This document shows, piece after piece, positions 1 through 11,354 of a DNA stretch of 64,000 nucleotides; positions within the stretch are counted from its first letter, which is position 1, and each line of letters starts with the position of its first letter. Position numbers and translations under genes: made by a program. Source of the stretch: Spinacia oleracea (Eukaryota > Streptophyta > Magnoliopsida > Caryophyllales > Amaranthaceae); the NCBI RefSeq assembly GCF_020520425.1, contig NC_079490.1, positions 41,052,723 to 41,116,722 of the forward strand. The letters run 5' to 3'. The notes below the pieces were generated by a model. The model searched no databases, was not told the origin of the DNA, and saw nothing but the letters and a program-made list of their open reading frames with translations.

Positions 1-74
1 TGAATGAGTGATTGTGCAACCTCTTAGTCCTATTGTTTTGGGGTGTATGTATACAAATTAGCACGATCATTTAG

Positions 75-1289
75 CTGCCTGAACTATCTGATAATGTTTA
101 TGCTCCTGGTTATTCTATGAATTCTCTGGTTAATGAACTTATGAACATCAGACAACATTTCATTGATTCGTGCATTGGAAAGGTATCTTTTTTTTGTATA
201 ATCAGCTCAATGCAATTAATCATCAAGTAGAAAGAAGGGGAGGAAACCAAGCCATCAAATAAATTGAATTTCTGTTGTTTCGGATTTCTTTATCTTTTGG
301 CTGAAAGGTTTTGTTACTTGCTGAACCAGCTCAAGCCTAAAGGTCTTACCTATTTCCTTTCCTATATTTATGTATCAATATTAGCTTTTCTGGGATAAGA
401 AGAAGTTGACAGTACCAAATCTATATGAAGATTAGATGTTTATGCTAGATTAATTTTCCATTAGACGAGGTTGGAAGAGAACTTGTGAAGAAGTGACACC
501 ATAAAAAAGCTAATTGCACTGCTCTACCTCACCCCTTTACGAGCATCCTATTTGTACATCATTTATTTCTGAGTAAAGAAATTACGTCCTTGGATTGTCA
601 TGTATTATCACGATTACTTTCTAAAGCAAAAGCATTCTGTGATTTGATGTAGTTATCACAATCCCCGTTCGACAAAAGACTAAGTTATGACGCTATTGAA
701 GGAGCAAATGTTGATCCAACCACCTTTTATAACATTGGGGATCTTGAGATTCAAGACAATGTAGCAAGAATATGGTATGGAGTTCAATTTGAAATGAAAG
801 TGATTTTTGCTTTGGTGACAATTTTTGGCTTCCAATTCACAGTTTCTTATTAACAAGTATTGGCCGTAAAAAGAAATGGTCAGGGTAACAAGTATTTTTC
901 CCTTGATTTTGATTTTGACTTTGGTTTGGTAGTTACATAATGCAAGACAATAGTGTATGTATGGTTTGTTTCATTGCTCTTATTTATTTGATATATGATA
1001 TATGGTGTCAGGGTTGATATTGGGACGAGTGAATCACTGTTGCTAGATGTCCTATTGAATGCATTGACACAGATAAGCTCTGAGTAAGGCTGATATTTGA
1101 AGTTTTCAGTATGATCTTCATTGTGGTTTGTCCTCATAAATTAGGGGATATATTAACAGTTTATGCTTGGTGTTGCTCGTGTACAGTTTTGTTGGCATAA
1201 AACAAGTAGTGTTTGGTGGATCTGAATTCGAGAATTGGAAGGAAATCTTCACAGTAGAAGATCCTGGTTGTAGTGTGCACAAGATTTAA
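75..1289 (+). CDS. 3' exons of an unrecognised gene, truncated by the window edge
   Basis: Three stretches read as exons with plausible splice borders. 75-182 starts after TTTAG, ends before GTATCT and encodes 36 residues beginning LPELSDNVYAPGYSMNSLVN. 653-799 starts after GATGTAG and encodes 49 residues including NVARIWYGVQFEMK. 1012-1083 is followed by a last exon that starts near 1184 and ends at the stop TAA 1287-1289, giving the C-terminus VFGGSEFENWKEIFTVEDPG and eight more residues. Exons 2 and 3 do not join in phase: a 14-nt exon at 843-856 would restore the frame, but it would leave a 43-nt intron, short for a plant. I do not recognise the family. It could be an intact gene extending left, or a decayed copy. 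Confidence 0.45.
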
Positions 1290-1790
1290 TAAGCAAAGTC
1301 AACCATATCTAGGAGGAGCTCATCATAATTCATAACAGTTGTTTGTGATGATTGATCTTACGAATTAAGAGAAGCCGGGGGGCAATAAGGCGCCTTGCAT
1401 TTGGAACTCTTGGCATGGGAGGAGTGGTGATTATTATGACAATGGAGTGGATCTTCCTTCAACCATGTTGCCTGTCATATCGTGGATCAAATTGAAAAGA
1501 GAGCTGTTTCTATGTCATCGACAACAAAGATGACGGTACACCGGGTCAGACAACAGTTACTTATAGAGTTAGAAATTTCTGTTTGTGGTATTATCCAAGC
1601 AATGAAATCAACGGTTGTTTCAAGTTTTTTAGCATAAAGGAATTGGAGTTTCCTACCATTCATTTGTTCTTATTTCTGCAAGTACACCACTAGTGGTTTT
1701 TAGAATCTCACCTGATTATTACATAAATGAAATTATTTTATCGCTTAAAACTTTAAAATTTCTGTTTTTTTAAAAAGAAACTAGTTATTG
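1290..1790. other. Downstream region of the left-edge gene, no feature recognised
   Basis: This stretch follows the TAA at 1287 and probably holds the 3' UTR. A short open run near 1440-1510 looks codon-like, but it matches nothing I know and has no splice context. No tRNA or TE end is visible before the CTAG at 1791. Confidence 0.3.
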
Positions 1791-1820
1791 GGCCCGGGCG
1801 ATGCCCCGGGTTACTACATT
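1791..1820 (-). mobile_element. Helitron 3' terminus (hairpin plus CTAG)
   Basis: Read on the minus strand, a GC hairpin (CCCGGGGCATCGCCCGGG) is followed after about eight bases by CTAG and then T. That is the canonical Helitron 3' end, with insertion before a host T (plus-strand A at 1790). The element would extend to the right from here. I could not find its 5' TC end, so the length is unknown. A related hairpin lies at 3222-3240. Confidence 0.5.
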
Positions 1821-1894
1821 AATAACATTCTCATTTACTTATTTTTTTATTTTTTTTGAGGGATGCTTAAATATTAATTTTTTTGCAATGATAA

Positions 1895-2000
1895 CATAAG
1901 ACATTTAATAGCTAAGTGGTAAAAGCTTTATTGTTTAAACTTGATGTCAGGGGTTCAAACCTTATGCAAACCCATGTTAGCAACCACGACGACTTACTTT
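1895..2000 (+). mobile_element. tRNA-derived SINE-like remnant with A and B boxes
   Basis: TAGCTAAGTGG at 1909-1919 resembles a pol III A box, and GGTTCAAACC at 1952-1961 resembles a B box, at normal tRNA-like spacing. No cloverleaf with paired acceptor stem is evident, so a SINE head or tRNA pseudogene is more likely than a tRNA gene. The 3' end is not defined. Confidence 0.4.
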
Positions 2001-2700
2001 AGGCATTACTTAAGCACATAGGCTCATCTCATTCTTCGTGTCCGCCCGCTAAAATATCGAGAATATGTTATTTGATTTAAATATCGAGAATATGTTATTG
2101 GATTTGTCTCATATTATTCGTGGACATACGCCTCTATTTATATTACATACCAGACACAGGCCCAGCGTGGCCTGCGAGCCAAAGCGTGGGCGGCAAGGCT
2201 GCCAACCCGTAGCAAGGCATGGGCAGCAAGGTAGCCAGCCCGCTGCTTAATTAATTTCCAACGGTTACATTCATCAATGCCATAACGGACATAAGATTCT
2301 CTGTAACAATAACGATTAAAAACTGATGGCTTTAGACAATCAAAAGGTAGGCCCACAACCCACCATCTCTTCCACTTTCTCACGATAAATGTTTATACTT
2401 TACATGCTTCAATGTATGTTTTAATTATTGTTTATAATTAAATATCTTCCACTGCAATAAATCCGTTTAGAGACTGGCTAACCTGTGTTAGGTGGTTTGA
2501 GTAGGAACTATTCTTATTATATTAACAAATAAATAGAAAAATATCCATATTATGCAAATACGAAAAAGTAAAAGATTACTGCATACATATATGTCTCACA
2601 AGCGAACATATATACGAAAATGTAAGGTACAAAATACACTCCGCGGGCACAATATAAAGTCCTGGGAAGTCAAGTATTGAGTGTCGTGAGTCTCTAAATA
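2001..2700. other. Unassigned repeat-like DNA
   Basis: The stretch holds two copies of a short AT-rich phrase (TCGAGAATATGTTAT at about 2057 and 2085) and a GC-rich block at 2155-2250 with repeated GGCAAGGC/GGCAGCAAGG words. The GC block resembles those in the LTRs further right. No gene is supported, and the short ORFs on both strands here look fortuitous. Confidence 0.3.
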
Positions 2701-2845
2701 CTCCGATCACTCTACTGCAGCGAACATGCGGTAGTGTCCATGACGGTCAAATATAAGCGTAGTGGTAAGCCTGGCCGAGGTGAAGATAGAACAGGCGGAT
2801 TGCTCAGATATTCTTTGATTTTATCGAATGCTTTAAATCCCAGCT
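2700..2845 (-). pseudogene. Ty3/Gypsy pol fragment (RT to RNase H linker)
   Basis: The minus-strand translation contains FKAFDKIKEYLSNPPVLSSP followed by GLPLRLYLTV. This is the conserved linker at the end of Gypsy reverse transcriptase leading into RNase H. Only about 45 residues survive. The upstream side changes abruptly to a different RNase H-like frame near 2840, so this is a recombined fragment and not a working gene. Confidence 0.6.
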
Positions 2846-3025
2846 GTCGAAGTAGTTGAGAATATCCATAATGTCTTGAATGATGAAATGGAGTTTCCAC
2901 GTGATTTTCCAAGTTCTTTTTACTGCTTTGATAACCATCAGGTTGTCCCCTTTAATGCTTAGATGCTTGATGTTGAGTTTTCTTGCTTCTTTAAGACCTT
3001 TGTGAATAACACGAGCTTCTGCCAT
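2830..3025 (-). pseudogene. RNase H (RVT_3-like) fragment of a non-LTR element
   Basis: The minus-strand peptide begins MAEARVIHKGLKEARKLNIK and continues through a GDN and an ILNYFDSWDLKH motif. This is the pattern of the plant LINE-associated RNase H domain (AEA..GL..A...GI....EGDS). It is truncated at both ends and merges into the Gypsy fragment through the shared bases coding KAFDK/KHSIK. Confidence 0.55.
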
Positions 3026-3585
3026 GAAATCTTGAGATTTGTTTTAAAGGAAAATAGTTCTTTCAACAGAGTTTCACAAAAAAGATTTTGTTATAAAGAA
3101 CAATGAAATGCCTTCTAAAAAGTTTCAAATGATTTTGAATTAGCAACTACACTATGGTGTGTTTGGAACTAGTTAATCTAAATGAGACTAATAGTTCTAA
3201 AACTGGTCCAATTCGAGCACCCGGGACGATGTCCGGGTTTAAAGCAAAATGGTCAAAGCATATCTTACTGAATAATCTGACTGAATGAGGAAGAGCTCCT
3301 TATGTAGTTTCACTTTACCACCATCTGAAATGCGCGAAACTTTAGTTGGCGGAAGCCAGTCCATGAAGATTCTCCCATTTCTTACGCGAAGTTCCCCTAT
3401 ATTCGGCTTCAGACGATGACTCACAGTAGGTTGCTCCTTTGACTTCCCAAATCATGCATTCTAGTCCTAGATCAACGTCCTAAGTCGAGTCAGCATCCGC
3501 ATTAGCAAAAGTTGAATATAATTTTGACTTGTTGTGGGGGTTGTTTAGAAATTGGGTTAATGAAGATGGAGGGAATGGTTATAAC
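3026..3585. other. Unassigned intergenic/TE-derived DNA
   Basis: No gene is supported. A second GC hairpin (CCCGGGACGATGTCCGGG, about 3222-3240) resembles Helitron 3' hairpins, but no CTRR end sits at the right distance. A 61-codon minus-strand ORF (3239-3424) has no recognisable similarity. Confidence 0.3.
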
Positions 3586-3726
3586 CAGTGTAACATAATT
3601 GGCTATATAATTCGCTTTTTCAATTCGCGGTTCGCCCAAAATGGGACAAAAATAGGCGAAAACCGACCATAATTCGCTCTTTTCAGATCGCAATTCGCAG
3701 GGAGATTAGAGAATTATGTAACACTG
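3586..3726. mobile_element. hAT-type MITE, 141 bp
   Basis: Terminal inverted repeats CAGTGTAACATAATT (left) and AATTATGTAACACTG (right, one mismatch) are flanked on both sides by the identical 8-bp duplication GTTATAAC (3578-3585 and 3727-3734). An 8-bp target duplication with CAGTG ends is the hAT signature. It has no coding capacity. The element looks intact and therefore fairly recent. Confidence 0.85.
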
Positions 3727-3734
3727 GTTATAAC

Positions 3735-4067
3735 ACCAACATCACTAACTCCCTTAACTCCTAATTTTCTTTCATCAAATGCTCTTACTTTTGCTTCTCG
3801 ATAGCTACTCTTTGCGGACATCATTTGGCCGAGAATTATGGAGAATAATCGAGAGGATCAAAATTGTGAATGAATTTTGGATACCGAGAAGCCGAGTAAT
3901 GAAATATTTATGCAAACTGGTAATTGTTTTGCAAGGTAAAAGTTTTCTTTTATAGGAGAGAAGGGTAGGTGAGAGAGAAGATAGAGAGAAAGAAAACCTT
4001 GGTCACAAAGTGTGACGAAATTCCAACGCATAATAAAATAATACAACATCTTGTATTAAAGTTTGAA
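3735..4067. other. No feature recognised
   Basis: This is ordinary AT-rich sequence between the MITE and the Gypsy gag fragment. Short minus-strand ORFs exist, but none shows family motifs. Confidence 0.3.
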
Positions 4068-4335
4068 GCCACGGGCTACGTACCATAAGTGCCAGCAATC
4101 CTCAGTGTCATGACCATTGCCCCCTATGATATTTGCAGTGGGCGTCATCAACCCATAATCTATTCTTGGTTATGGGGTCACGTGTCGGTCCAATTGGAGT
4201 CATTTTGCCTTGAGAGACTAGCCTTTCATAAGCTTGAGTCAGAGTTGACCCAAGTGGGGTGAACTTTCTATCCCTAGTGCATCTTCCAGTCTTTCGAGGA
4301 GAACTTTCCTTGATGACATGAACTTCCTTAGCGTG
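4068..4335 (-). pseudogene. Gypsy (Tat/Ogre-type) gag fragment with CCHC-like knuckle
   Basis: The minus-strand translation gives RKFTPLGSTLTQAYERLVSQ, then KMTPIGPTRDP, then CKYH and, after a one-base frame change near 4137, GHDTEDCWHLW. Plant Tat/Ogre-lineage gag proteins have this order: FTPL...L..G...P...P followed by C-K-F/Y-H....GH-TEDCW. The frameshift and missing flanks make it a relic. Confidence 0.55.
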
Positions 4336-4398
4336 GGAAGATTCACCCTTTCTGTACGTGTTATTTCTAGGCGCGTATGTAGGCTTAGCAGCGTTAAC

Positions 4399-4653
4399 TT
4401 AAGTATTTTTGAAGAGGACATCCTCTATTTTGATACTTACGTCATATATTTTTTTGCCATTTTTCCCAAATCTCTTCACACCCTTAGTTGGTGATACTTT
4501 CAAGAACACTTTATCGCCTACTTCGAACTCATCTTCTCTTCTTTTCAAATCGGCATAACTCTTTTTCCTATCTTGAGCAGCCTGAATTCTAGCCAGAATA
4601 ATCTTCACATTCTTGACAGTCTCCTCAATGAATTCTGTCAAAAAGAAAAACAC
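4399..4653 (-). pseudogene. Ty3/Gypsy integrase C-terminal fragment
   Basis: The peptide contains ILARIQAAQDRKKSYADLKR, then EFEVGDKVFLKVSPTKGV and KRFGKNGK. This is the classic C-terminal part of chromovirus (Tekay/Del-type) integrase, just before the chromodomain region. It loses similarity near 4440. Its upstream side ends where the Copia element inserted after 4663. Confidence 0.7.
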
Positions 4654-4663
4654 ATGAATCAGT

Positions 4664-4698
4664 TGTTAAGTTATGATACATATGAATAAACATAAATC
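4664..4698 (-). repeat. Copia left LTR, first segment
   Basis: These 35 bases match 27898-27932 of the right LTR, with changes such as TTAAG for TTAGG. The LTR is interrupted after AAATC by the 11-kb non-autonomous element and resumes at 15720. Confidence 0.9.
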
Positions 4699-6207
4699 TG
4701 TGAGGGGGTCGAAAAAACACGAGGCTAATGCGTGACCTCGTCCCTCGTGGGTGTGACGATTCTTTTTTATTCAATCAAGTGTAATTGGATTTCCTGTGAG
4801 TTTACACCCAATTGACTAGTAATATAGGAGTCGCCATTCAGTTTTTAACGACAATGAGAAAAACTGACAAAACCCGGTTATCGTGACATAAAGGGAGTGC
4901 AATTATGTTTGACCACGACGGCCGTAGGTTCCCTTGTGATCCCTGGTGTGGGGATCTCTCAAGATACACCCGCAAGGTAGAGATTGAGGGTTCGGGGGAC
5001 TGTAACTACCGAGAGGAGTACTCGCTCGTCGATAACTCCAGAGGCAGGATATCCTTACTAGCTCAGCATAAATAATTGAAGGGACATGCGTTAACTATTA
5101 AACTAATCTGAGTTGATTTTAGCAATATGCAACATATAATACTAGATCGATCGCGATTATCTGATTTAAATAGCATTAAGGGACCTAGCATGATAATCCA
5201 ATTTCCCAAAAAATATTATATTTGTTAGGCGTGGTAGAACAATCAGATTTAGTTAGTTTAACAGTTCATAAAAAGGGCGAGGAAAGCAATTAAATCATAG
5301 AAAAGGGACACATTACGACGCACCCTTGAGAGGTGCGTCACGGTTCTCAGAAAACTAACCACTTTGACTTTGCTATTTCTCCTTTTTATTTAACGAATCT
5401 CAAATTATGGGACAAGATACGTTCTGTTCGATTTATGGATCGATTGCGACAGAACGCGTGAACAATTTCGCAGCGTGAGGCTTAGGCTAGGGGTTGGAGT
5501 CAATACTCAGAATATGAATTGTGTGTTGTGTGTTTTTCACGTCGAACTTAAGGCCCTATTTATAGAAAAGAGTTCGTGGAAAGATAGAATTGTAGAACTC
5601 TAATCCTCGAGGAATTAGGAAAAAACACGTCCTAGGTATTTTCAGCGCCCAAGGCTAAGCGTCAAAGATTTCGGCGCCCAGCTCTGGGCGTTGAAAATAG
5701 GATCCATGCAATTTCAGCGCCCAGGGCTGGGCGTTGAAATTGATGTTTGGGCCGTTTCTTTGTCAGATTCGGACTCTTAGAATCCGGAGTGTATGAGACT
5801 TAATCGAGTCTTTTAGTGCGTATCAATTTTATGACGGGATGCGTCTGGGCCCGTTACGAACTCTAGGCTCGTTAGGATTTTAATTAATACGTGACTCTTA
5901 TTTTCGAATCATATTAGGAATAAGATTCTCTCATAATTTCTATCTCATTTAGGATTTATGTTGGAGTGCAACACCTAATTCTGATAGGTTTCTATCTTTT
6001 ATGACTTGCCACTTTTAACAACTACCCATTACGACAGTTACTATTTTTAGCAGGTTTTCATAAATAGCAGGTTTCTATAAATAGCAGGTTTTGAGTGAAA
6101 TGAAAAGGGGAATTGAGATTCGTTATTTTATAGGTGCGTTGTCAAGTGGAGATTTACGTTTTCATCATTGAACCTTTCCCTTTCGGGAATGGGGACAAAA
6201 GTAGGTG
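4699..6207 (-). repeat. 3' LTR of the LARD-like element
   Basis: It aligns with 14197-15714 with roughly twenty visible differences. The last bases of the outer end in the other copy (TCTACA) are missing at the inner edge here: similarity stops at GTAGGTG (6207), and AGTTAGCCCCC follows. A minus-strand TATAAATA lies near 5556-5566. The LTR contains GCGCCCAGCTCTGGGCG-type palindromes at about 5643-5735. Confidence 0.9.
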
Positions 6208-6630
6208 AGTTAGCCCCCACTTTGACTGAGTCTTGGAGTAAGACGATGGTCAAAGTATTAGACGGAGTGCGTCGCACAAGCCATGGTGACCTGTTTTTGC
6301 GAGGGTCTCACGAGCCCCCGAGTGATAACATTTGACTTAAGGGTCATCACTTGAAGTGTCGACATATCCCTCGCGTGTCATTGGGATTTGTCAACTGATA
6401 GTATAGAAACTTCCTCACTTTGTCATTGGAAGGATCTAAAGGTGCGTAGAAACTCCCTCACTTTGTCATTGGGAGTAGCTACAGATGTTTTCGAAATCAA
6501 AGCTATAAAGTGTAATTGGGCCTGGCCAAGCCCAATCACGAGGTAAAAAATGTTTTTATAGATTCTCATTTTCAGGGTTAGCTAAACGAGAAAACCCCCT
6601 TGTTTTTATGGGACGTAAAACGAAGGAAAA
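6208..6630. other. LARD interior next to the 3' LTR
   Basis: It begins with the polypurine tract (reversed) and includes a second PPT-like GAGCCCCCGAG near 6311. The phrase AACTCCCTCACTTTGTCATTGG/AACTTCCTCACTTTGTCATTGG occurs twice (about 6408 and 6449), a short tandem duplication. It is non-coding. Confidence 0.6.
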
Positions 6631-6633
6631 TCC

Positions 6634-7058
6634 AGCACATCGTTTTTTTAGGAAAAAACGGAAAACTAATACTTTAATTTTTGGAAAAAAGGAAAAACTA
6701 CTCACATCGCTCTTTTTTCGGAAAAACGGAAAACCAATAACTACTCACATCGCTCTTTTTTGGAAAAACGGAAAACCAAAAGTTATTCACATCGTTTTTG
6801 GGAAAAACGGAAAACCAAAGGCTACTCACATCGTTTTTGGGAAAAACGGAAAACCAAAGCTACTCACATCGTTTTTGGGAAAAACGGAAAACCAAAGGCT
6901 ACTCACATCGGTTTTTGGGAAAAACGGAAAACCAAAGGCTACTCACATCGTTTTTGGGAAAAACGGAAAACCAAAGGCTACTCACATCGTTTTTGGGAAA
7001 AACAGAAAACCAAAGGCTACTCACATCGTTTTTGGGAAAAACGGAAAACCAAAAAAAA
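6634..7058 (+). repeat. 39-bp minisatellite, about ten units
   Basis: Units run from one CACATCG to the next (about 6636, 6703, 6746, 6788, 6826, 6864, 6903, 6943, 6982, 7022). The later ones are almost exact and 39 bp long. Because 39 is a multiple of three, the array stays open and encodes a 13-residue repeat such as GKNGKPKATHIVF. One unit lacks two bases and one has an extra base, so the open frame hops among all three plus-strand frames. I regard the ORFs as a by-product of the repeat. Confidence 0.9.
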
Positions 7059-10000
7059 GTTATCGCTGCAGCGACTAAGGACCTGCGCGGTTAGTGACGC
7101 AGCCCCCGCCGGCTAAAGATGGCGAGCCTGTCCGCTAAGGGTGGACGTCCCTGAATTCGTTTTTTTTCTCGACTTGGAACTCGCGTGGTTGGTGACGCGG
7201 TCTTGCCCGCTGAAGATGGGAAAGTTCCTATTGCTTTTGTTCATCGTGATTTCTTTTCAGAATTTCTTTTCTTATTCATTCTCGCAGGAGCGAATTCTTT
7301 CGAGGGATGCTCGGATTTAGTTGTAACCTGAATGTGGGTTGACAACGTGCTTAGACGGACCATTGCTTTGTGGTCATCATCTTTCATGGTTTTGAGCTAG
7401 TCTTTACGGCTCAATCTTGCCACTACCTGGGTCCTTGATTAGGGGACTATGTATAGGTATCAACGGCGACCTTTGCCTTGAGGTCATAAACCGGTTTTAT
7501 CTTTTGAGATGTCCAGACACGGGACTTCGTACAGCGTAGTCTGGCAATATTGTTTTACCTTTGCATAATATATATTTTCTTTCGAGCCCCCAAGCACTCG
7601 TGCCTGACGGTCATTTCTTGTCATAGAGGTTCCTTGGGGATACGCATTCTGTAATGTCCTTGATCGTGTTTGGGATTGTGCTCGTAAGTGCGAGCGATCT
7701 TTGTAGTGGTGTGCTACTTTGGCGAAGTCGTGGGGTGCAACTTCAGTAAGGAAATCGGCAATTTTCGAGTCGAATGGATGCGGCAGGGCCCACTAGAAGT
7801 TAGGGCCTTTTTTGAGTCTGGGTTCATTTTCGGCGCCCAGGCTTGGGCGTTGAAATAATTCACGCCCAGGTGGGGCGTTTGAAAGTGTTTTTTGGGCTGG
7901 TCTTTTGATGACACAGTTGGCCTCTTGTTCATTCGTTTATTTTACTTTGGAAGTTCTATGTAATCTCTTCTCTTTTGTTTTTTCTTTATTTTTAGAACGT
8001 GATGATTTTTTTGAGAAGCCGTAGCCGATTGGTGGACTATGGTGCTTGTCGCTTTGGGGCGATTATTTTAAGGAACCGTTGCTCTTTAAGGCGTACAGTT
8101 ATTGCGATAGTTGGGCGAGTCTATATGGCCCGAGGAACATACCTTGAGGCGTAAGACTTTGATCGCTCTTGTATATATATTTTTTTTCTTTTGAATGCGT
8201 TCGTGAATGATGATATGTATGTGCGAACGAGTGTTCATAGAATGGCCGTTGTGTGCGGTCCATTAATCAGTTTGCTTGAATTGTTTCATTTTTTTTTGAG
8301 CAACGACTGATTTTGAATAGTTTGCTTAGAAGCTTGATAGGGTTCAGACCCATTCATGAAGTGGGCTCAAACAACGTGCCCTTTCGATTGTTCAAACATT
8401 TGCTTCGAGATTTTTTTATATTTTTCTATGGTTGTTTCGTAGCTCGGAGCCCCCAAGTATGCATGTTGGGATGCTTCCTTTTGGCGTACGATTTTGTAGG
8501 TTCTTTTGAGAAAGATGCCTTGGGGTTCCGCTCGTGTAGGTGCGAGCTATCCCTTTCCGTGGTAGGTAATGTTTTGCTACCTTTAATCCTTAATGTAGAA
8601 GTCGTGTGGCTTGCATTTTGAATTTGGGCGACAAGTAGTCTTTGCCTCTTTTACACATGCTCTTGGTCGTGCCTATATTAGTGCAATATGCCTTACTTTC
8701 TTTTATAGACTTGTACCGTGGGATGGTTGAACTTATGGTGCGACGTAGGCTTGTGTGGCCTAACAGCGTGTCTTAGAACATTCCTCCAGGCGTTGGGATA
8801 TCATTATTATTTTTGCATTGGAGTACTTCATCATGCCTCGTTCAGGTGTTCGAACAAGTGTAACACCTTCTGCGTGGGTTTGCACGGCTTATTACTTCGT
8901 TCGATGCGAGGATTCATAGGTGTTTCTTTCTCTTTTTTTTATCTGGGCAAAACTTGGCTAGCAGAAAGATTCAGCGCCCAGGTTGGGGTGTTAAAGATAT
9001 CGGCGCCCAGCTCTGGGCGTTGAAAATGATTTCTGAGTATATTTTGACAGTTCTTATCCTTGATTTTTTTTTCTTTCGCTTTTGCTTTTGAATGAGGTAG
9101 ACTGTGTAACGGGCGCTTGTAGGGCGAGCGTTATGTGCAGTAGTTTGATCGGAGTTTTGGTGACTCGCGATTTTCAGTTACCCTTGTTAGTGGGGTGACT
9201 TTATATATTCTAAGTAGTGCTTAGAATTTGGGAGGGGTTGTAGCCATTCTAAGGTTCGTTTTACACGATTAAAGCTTAGGATTGTGCCCCTATGATGTAT
9301 GTATAGCATTAGCGTCGAGAATTTGCGATAAAATCGTCATTTCGAGCTTTTTTAGAGTGTTTTTCTCAAGCCCCTAATTGTAGCTACGGGATTGGCTTGG
9401 TGCTATAATGCTTTGCATACGTTTTTATGCATTCATGGTGACACGGATCATGAATATTTTGAACCAGACTCGTTTAGTGCAAGGTATGTTCGAGTAGTGA
9501 TTTGCTACTTCTCTTGTAAATGTCGTATTATGCGACATTGCCATGGTTAAGGTAGTCACATGTTGAAGTGTGCCTTGACCAAAAGTTAGGTGCCTTTCTT
9601 TACCCCTAATTATATTTAGAAATCTTTTGACTCACTTGCAACATTGAGATAAACGCATACTTAGCTTAAACCAACGACACTTTATTATATTCGAAGAAGT
9701 CTTTGAAAATCATTTGTAAATTATTAAAAATCCGAATCCTACTGTGTACAATCCGAGGTGTCCTAAGTAGGTTGACTTATAGAAGGGTTCGTACAGGATT
9801 ATATGAGTGAATCAAAATACTGTTACGATTTCTGGAATGCTGTCTAAGGATTTGCTGGGAGCCAGGGTGCAGGCGTCAAGATACACTTGTGCCCGTTTGG
9901 CATTTGCTTTAGGCTTTTAGGGCCATCTTTTCCAGAATTGCGGGAATATAAACCGTTTTCAAATCGACTTAGATTTACTTGGTGTATGTCTGTACAAAAG

Positions 10001-11290
10001 GTCAAGGTATACTTAGTTCTTACCCTAGCTCTTTCATTTAAATTTTTAGCCCCCAATTGCTATTATGTCTTCCCATTAATGATGCTTTTAGATTTCGATT
10101 TTAGATGCTCGTGTCATATGTCTGAGTAGGGTGAGCCTTGGTTAAGTGCCAAGTCCTATTGACAATGTCTGTTTTTTTTCAAAGGAGATTAGCAAGCATT
10201 CGAATTACCATGAACGGGTGCCCTGAGTTCGAAGGAACGATGGGGCGATGTCGTAGAACAATCCTTTTTATTGCAAGCTTACTGCCTTTACTACTTGTTG
10301 GCGATCATGACTGTGTCTAGTGGTGAAAGAAGGTCTTTAAGCGAACGACTTATGTCTAGTGGTGAAAGAAAGTCTCTAAGTGAGTTAGTTCGCTTTAGGG
10401 AGGGTCAAGTCGAGTACTTTAGAGGTCATGGACGCTTGCGCTAGCCCCCATTCAATTGAGGCAAAGCGATCTTTTGAGTCTTGGCTAAGTGCCTAGGAGT
10501 GTGAGTGCTCCTTCTGGCAAGGGTACGTGCCCTTATTATATTTCGATGTGTGCTCATTAATTTTGGCATCTTGATGACTTGGATTCTTCCTTAAATTTTT
10601 CTTTCGACTTGGATTGCAAGTAATTAAATTTCAATAAGGGACGCTATTTCTTATTCTTGTTATTCTATAGACTTTAATATTTTTGCAAATTGGTTAGACC
10701 GAATCATGGATTGCCTACGTATCCGCCTTAAATAGATTTAATTTGGAATCAGGTCTTGCGTAGTTCTTAGCCTAGAAAATGGTTTCTTAGAATGCCGAAT
10801 TCGATAAGTATGTTCTGAGGTGGAAACATATTATTTGAAACGGTAGAATAAGTGAAGTTTATTATTATTTTAATCTGCTGCCTTGCCGTAAGCCAAAAAT
10901 TTGTTTGTTTTATATATTTTTTGATTGAGTACATGTACTTCTTTGGTGGTACATATATCTGAATACGTGCTGTACCCCCCAAGTGTTCGTTATTGTTCCG
11001 TGTATGTGCGGATAAAATGACGAGCACTTCTGGACAAATTTTAGCAAGCAGAGAGATTCGGCGCCCAGGCTGGGGCGCAAAAGATTTCGGCGCCCAGCTC
11101 TGGGCGCTGAAAATTATTTCTGGGCGGATTTTTTTTTGTGCGCTAAATGCTTATTTTTCTTTTTAGACGAACTTTTAAAGACGCTTTGCAAAGTTTGCTT
11201 TTTTATTATTTATTATCTTTTTGTATTTTTCATTTGTTTTTTTTATTTGTGACTCAAGACGGCTTGAAAGATGGGTTGAATGAGATAGGG
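7059..11290. other. LARD interior, long non-coding segment
   Basis: There is no coding region with family similarity over more than 4 kb. Recurrent elements are PPT-like AGCCCCCAA words (about 7585, 8448, 9370, 10047, 10443, 10974), GC palindromes related to GGCGCCCAGCTCTGGGCG (about 7832, 8973, 11063), and a tandem 39-40-bp duplication starting TGTCTAGTGGTGAAAGAA (about 10313-10390). The spacing suggests a degenerate modular build. Confidence 0.6.
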
Positions 11291-11354
11291 TAATTTGTAT
11301 AGGTATTGGTCAAGCATAAGGATTACATCTGCTAGGATTCATATTTTACGGCCT

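Noticed and set aside
1909..1961. Functional tRNA gene
   Set aside because: A- and B-box-like words are present, but the arms do not form a convincing cloverleaf or acceptor stem.
3222..3240. Second Helitron 3' end
   Set aside because: The hairpin is good, but no CTRR end lies within the usual 10-12 bases. The nearest CTAG is about 45 bases away.
6634..7058. CRISPR-like array
   Set aside because: The units are contiguous tandem copies without unique spacers, in a plant retroelement. It is a minisatellite.
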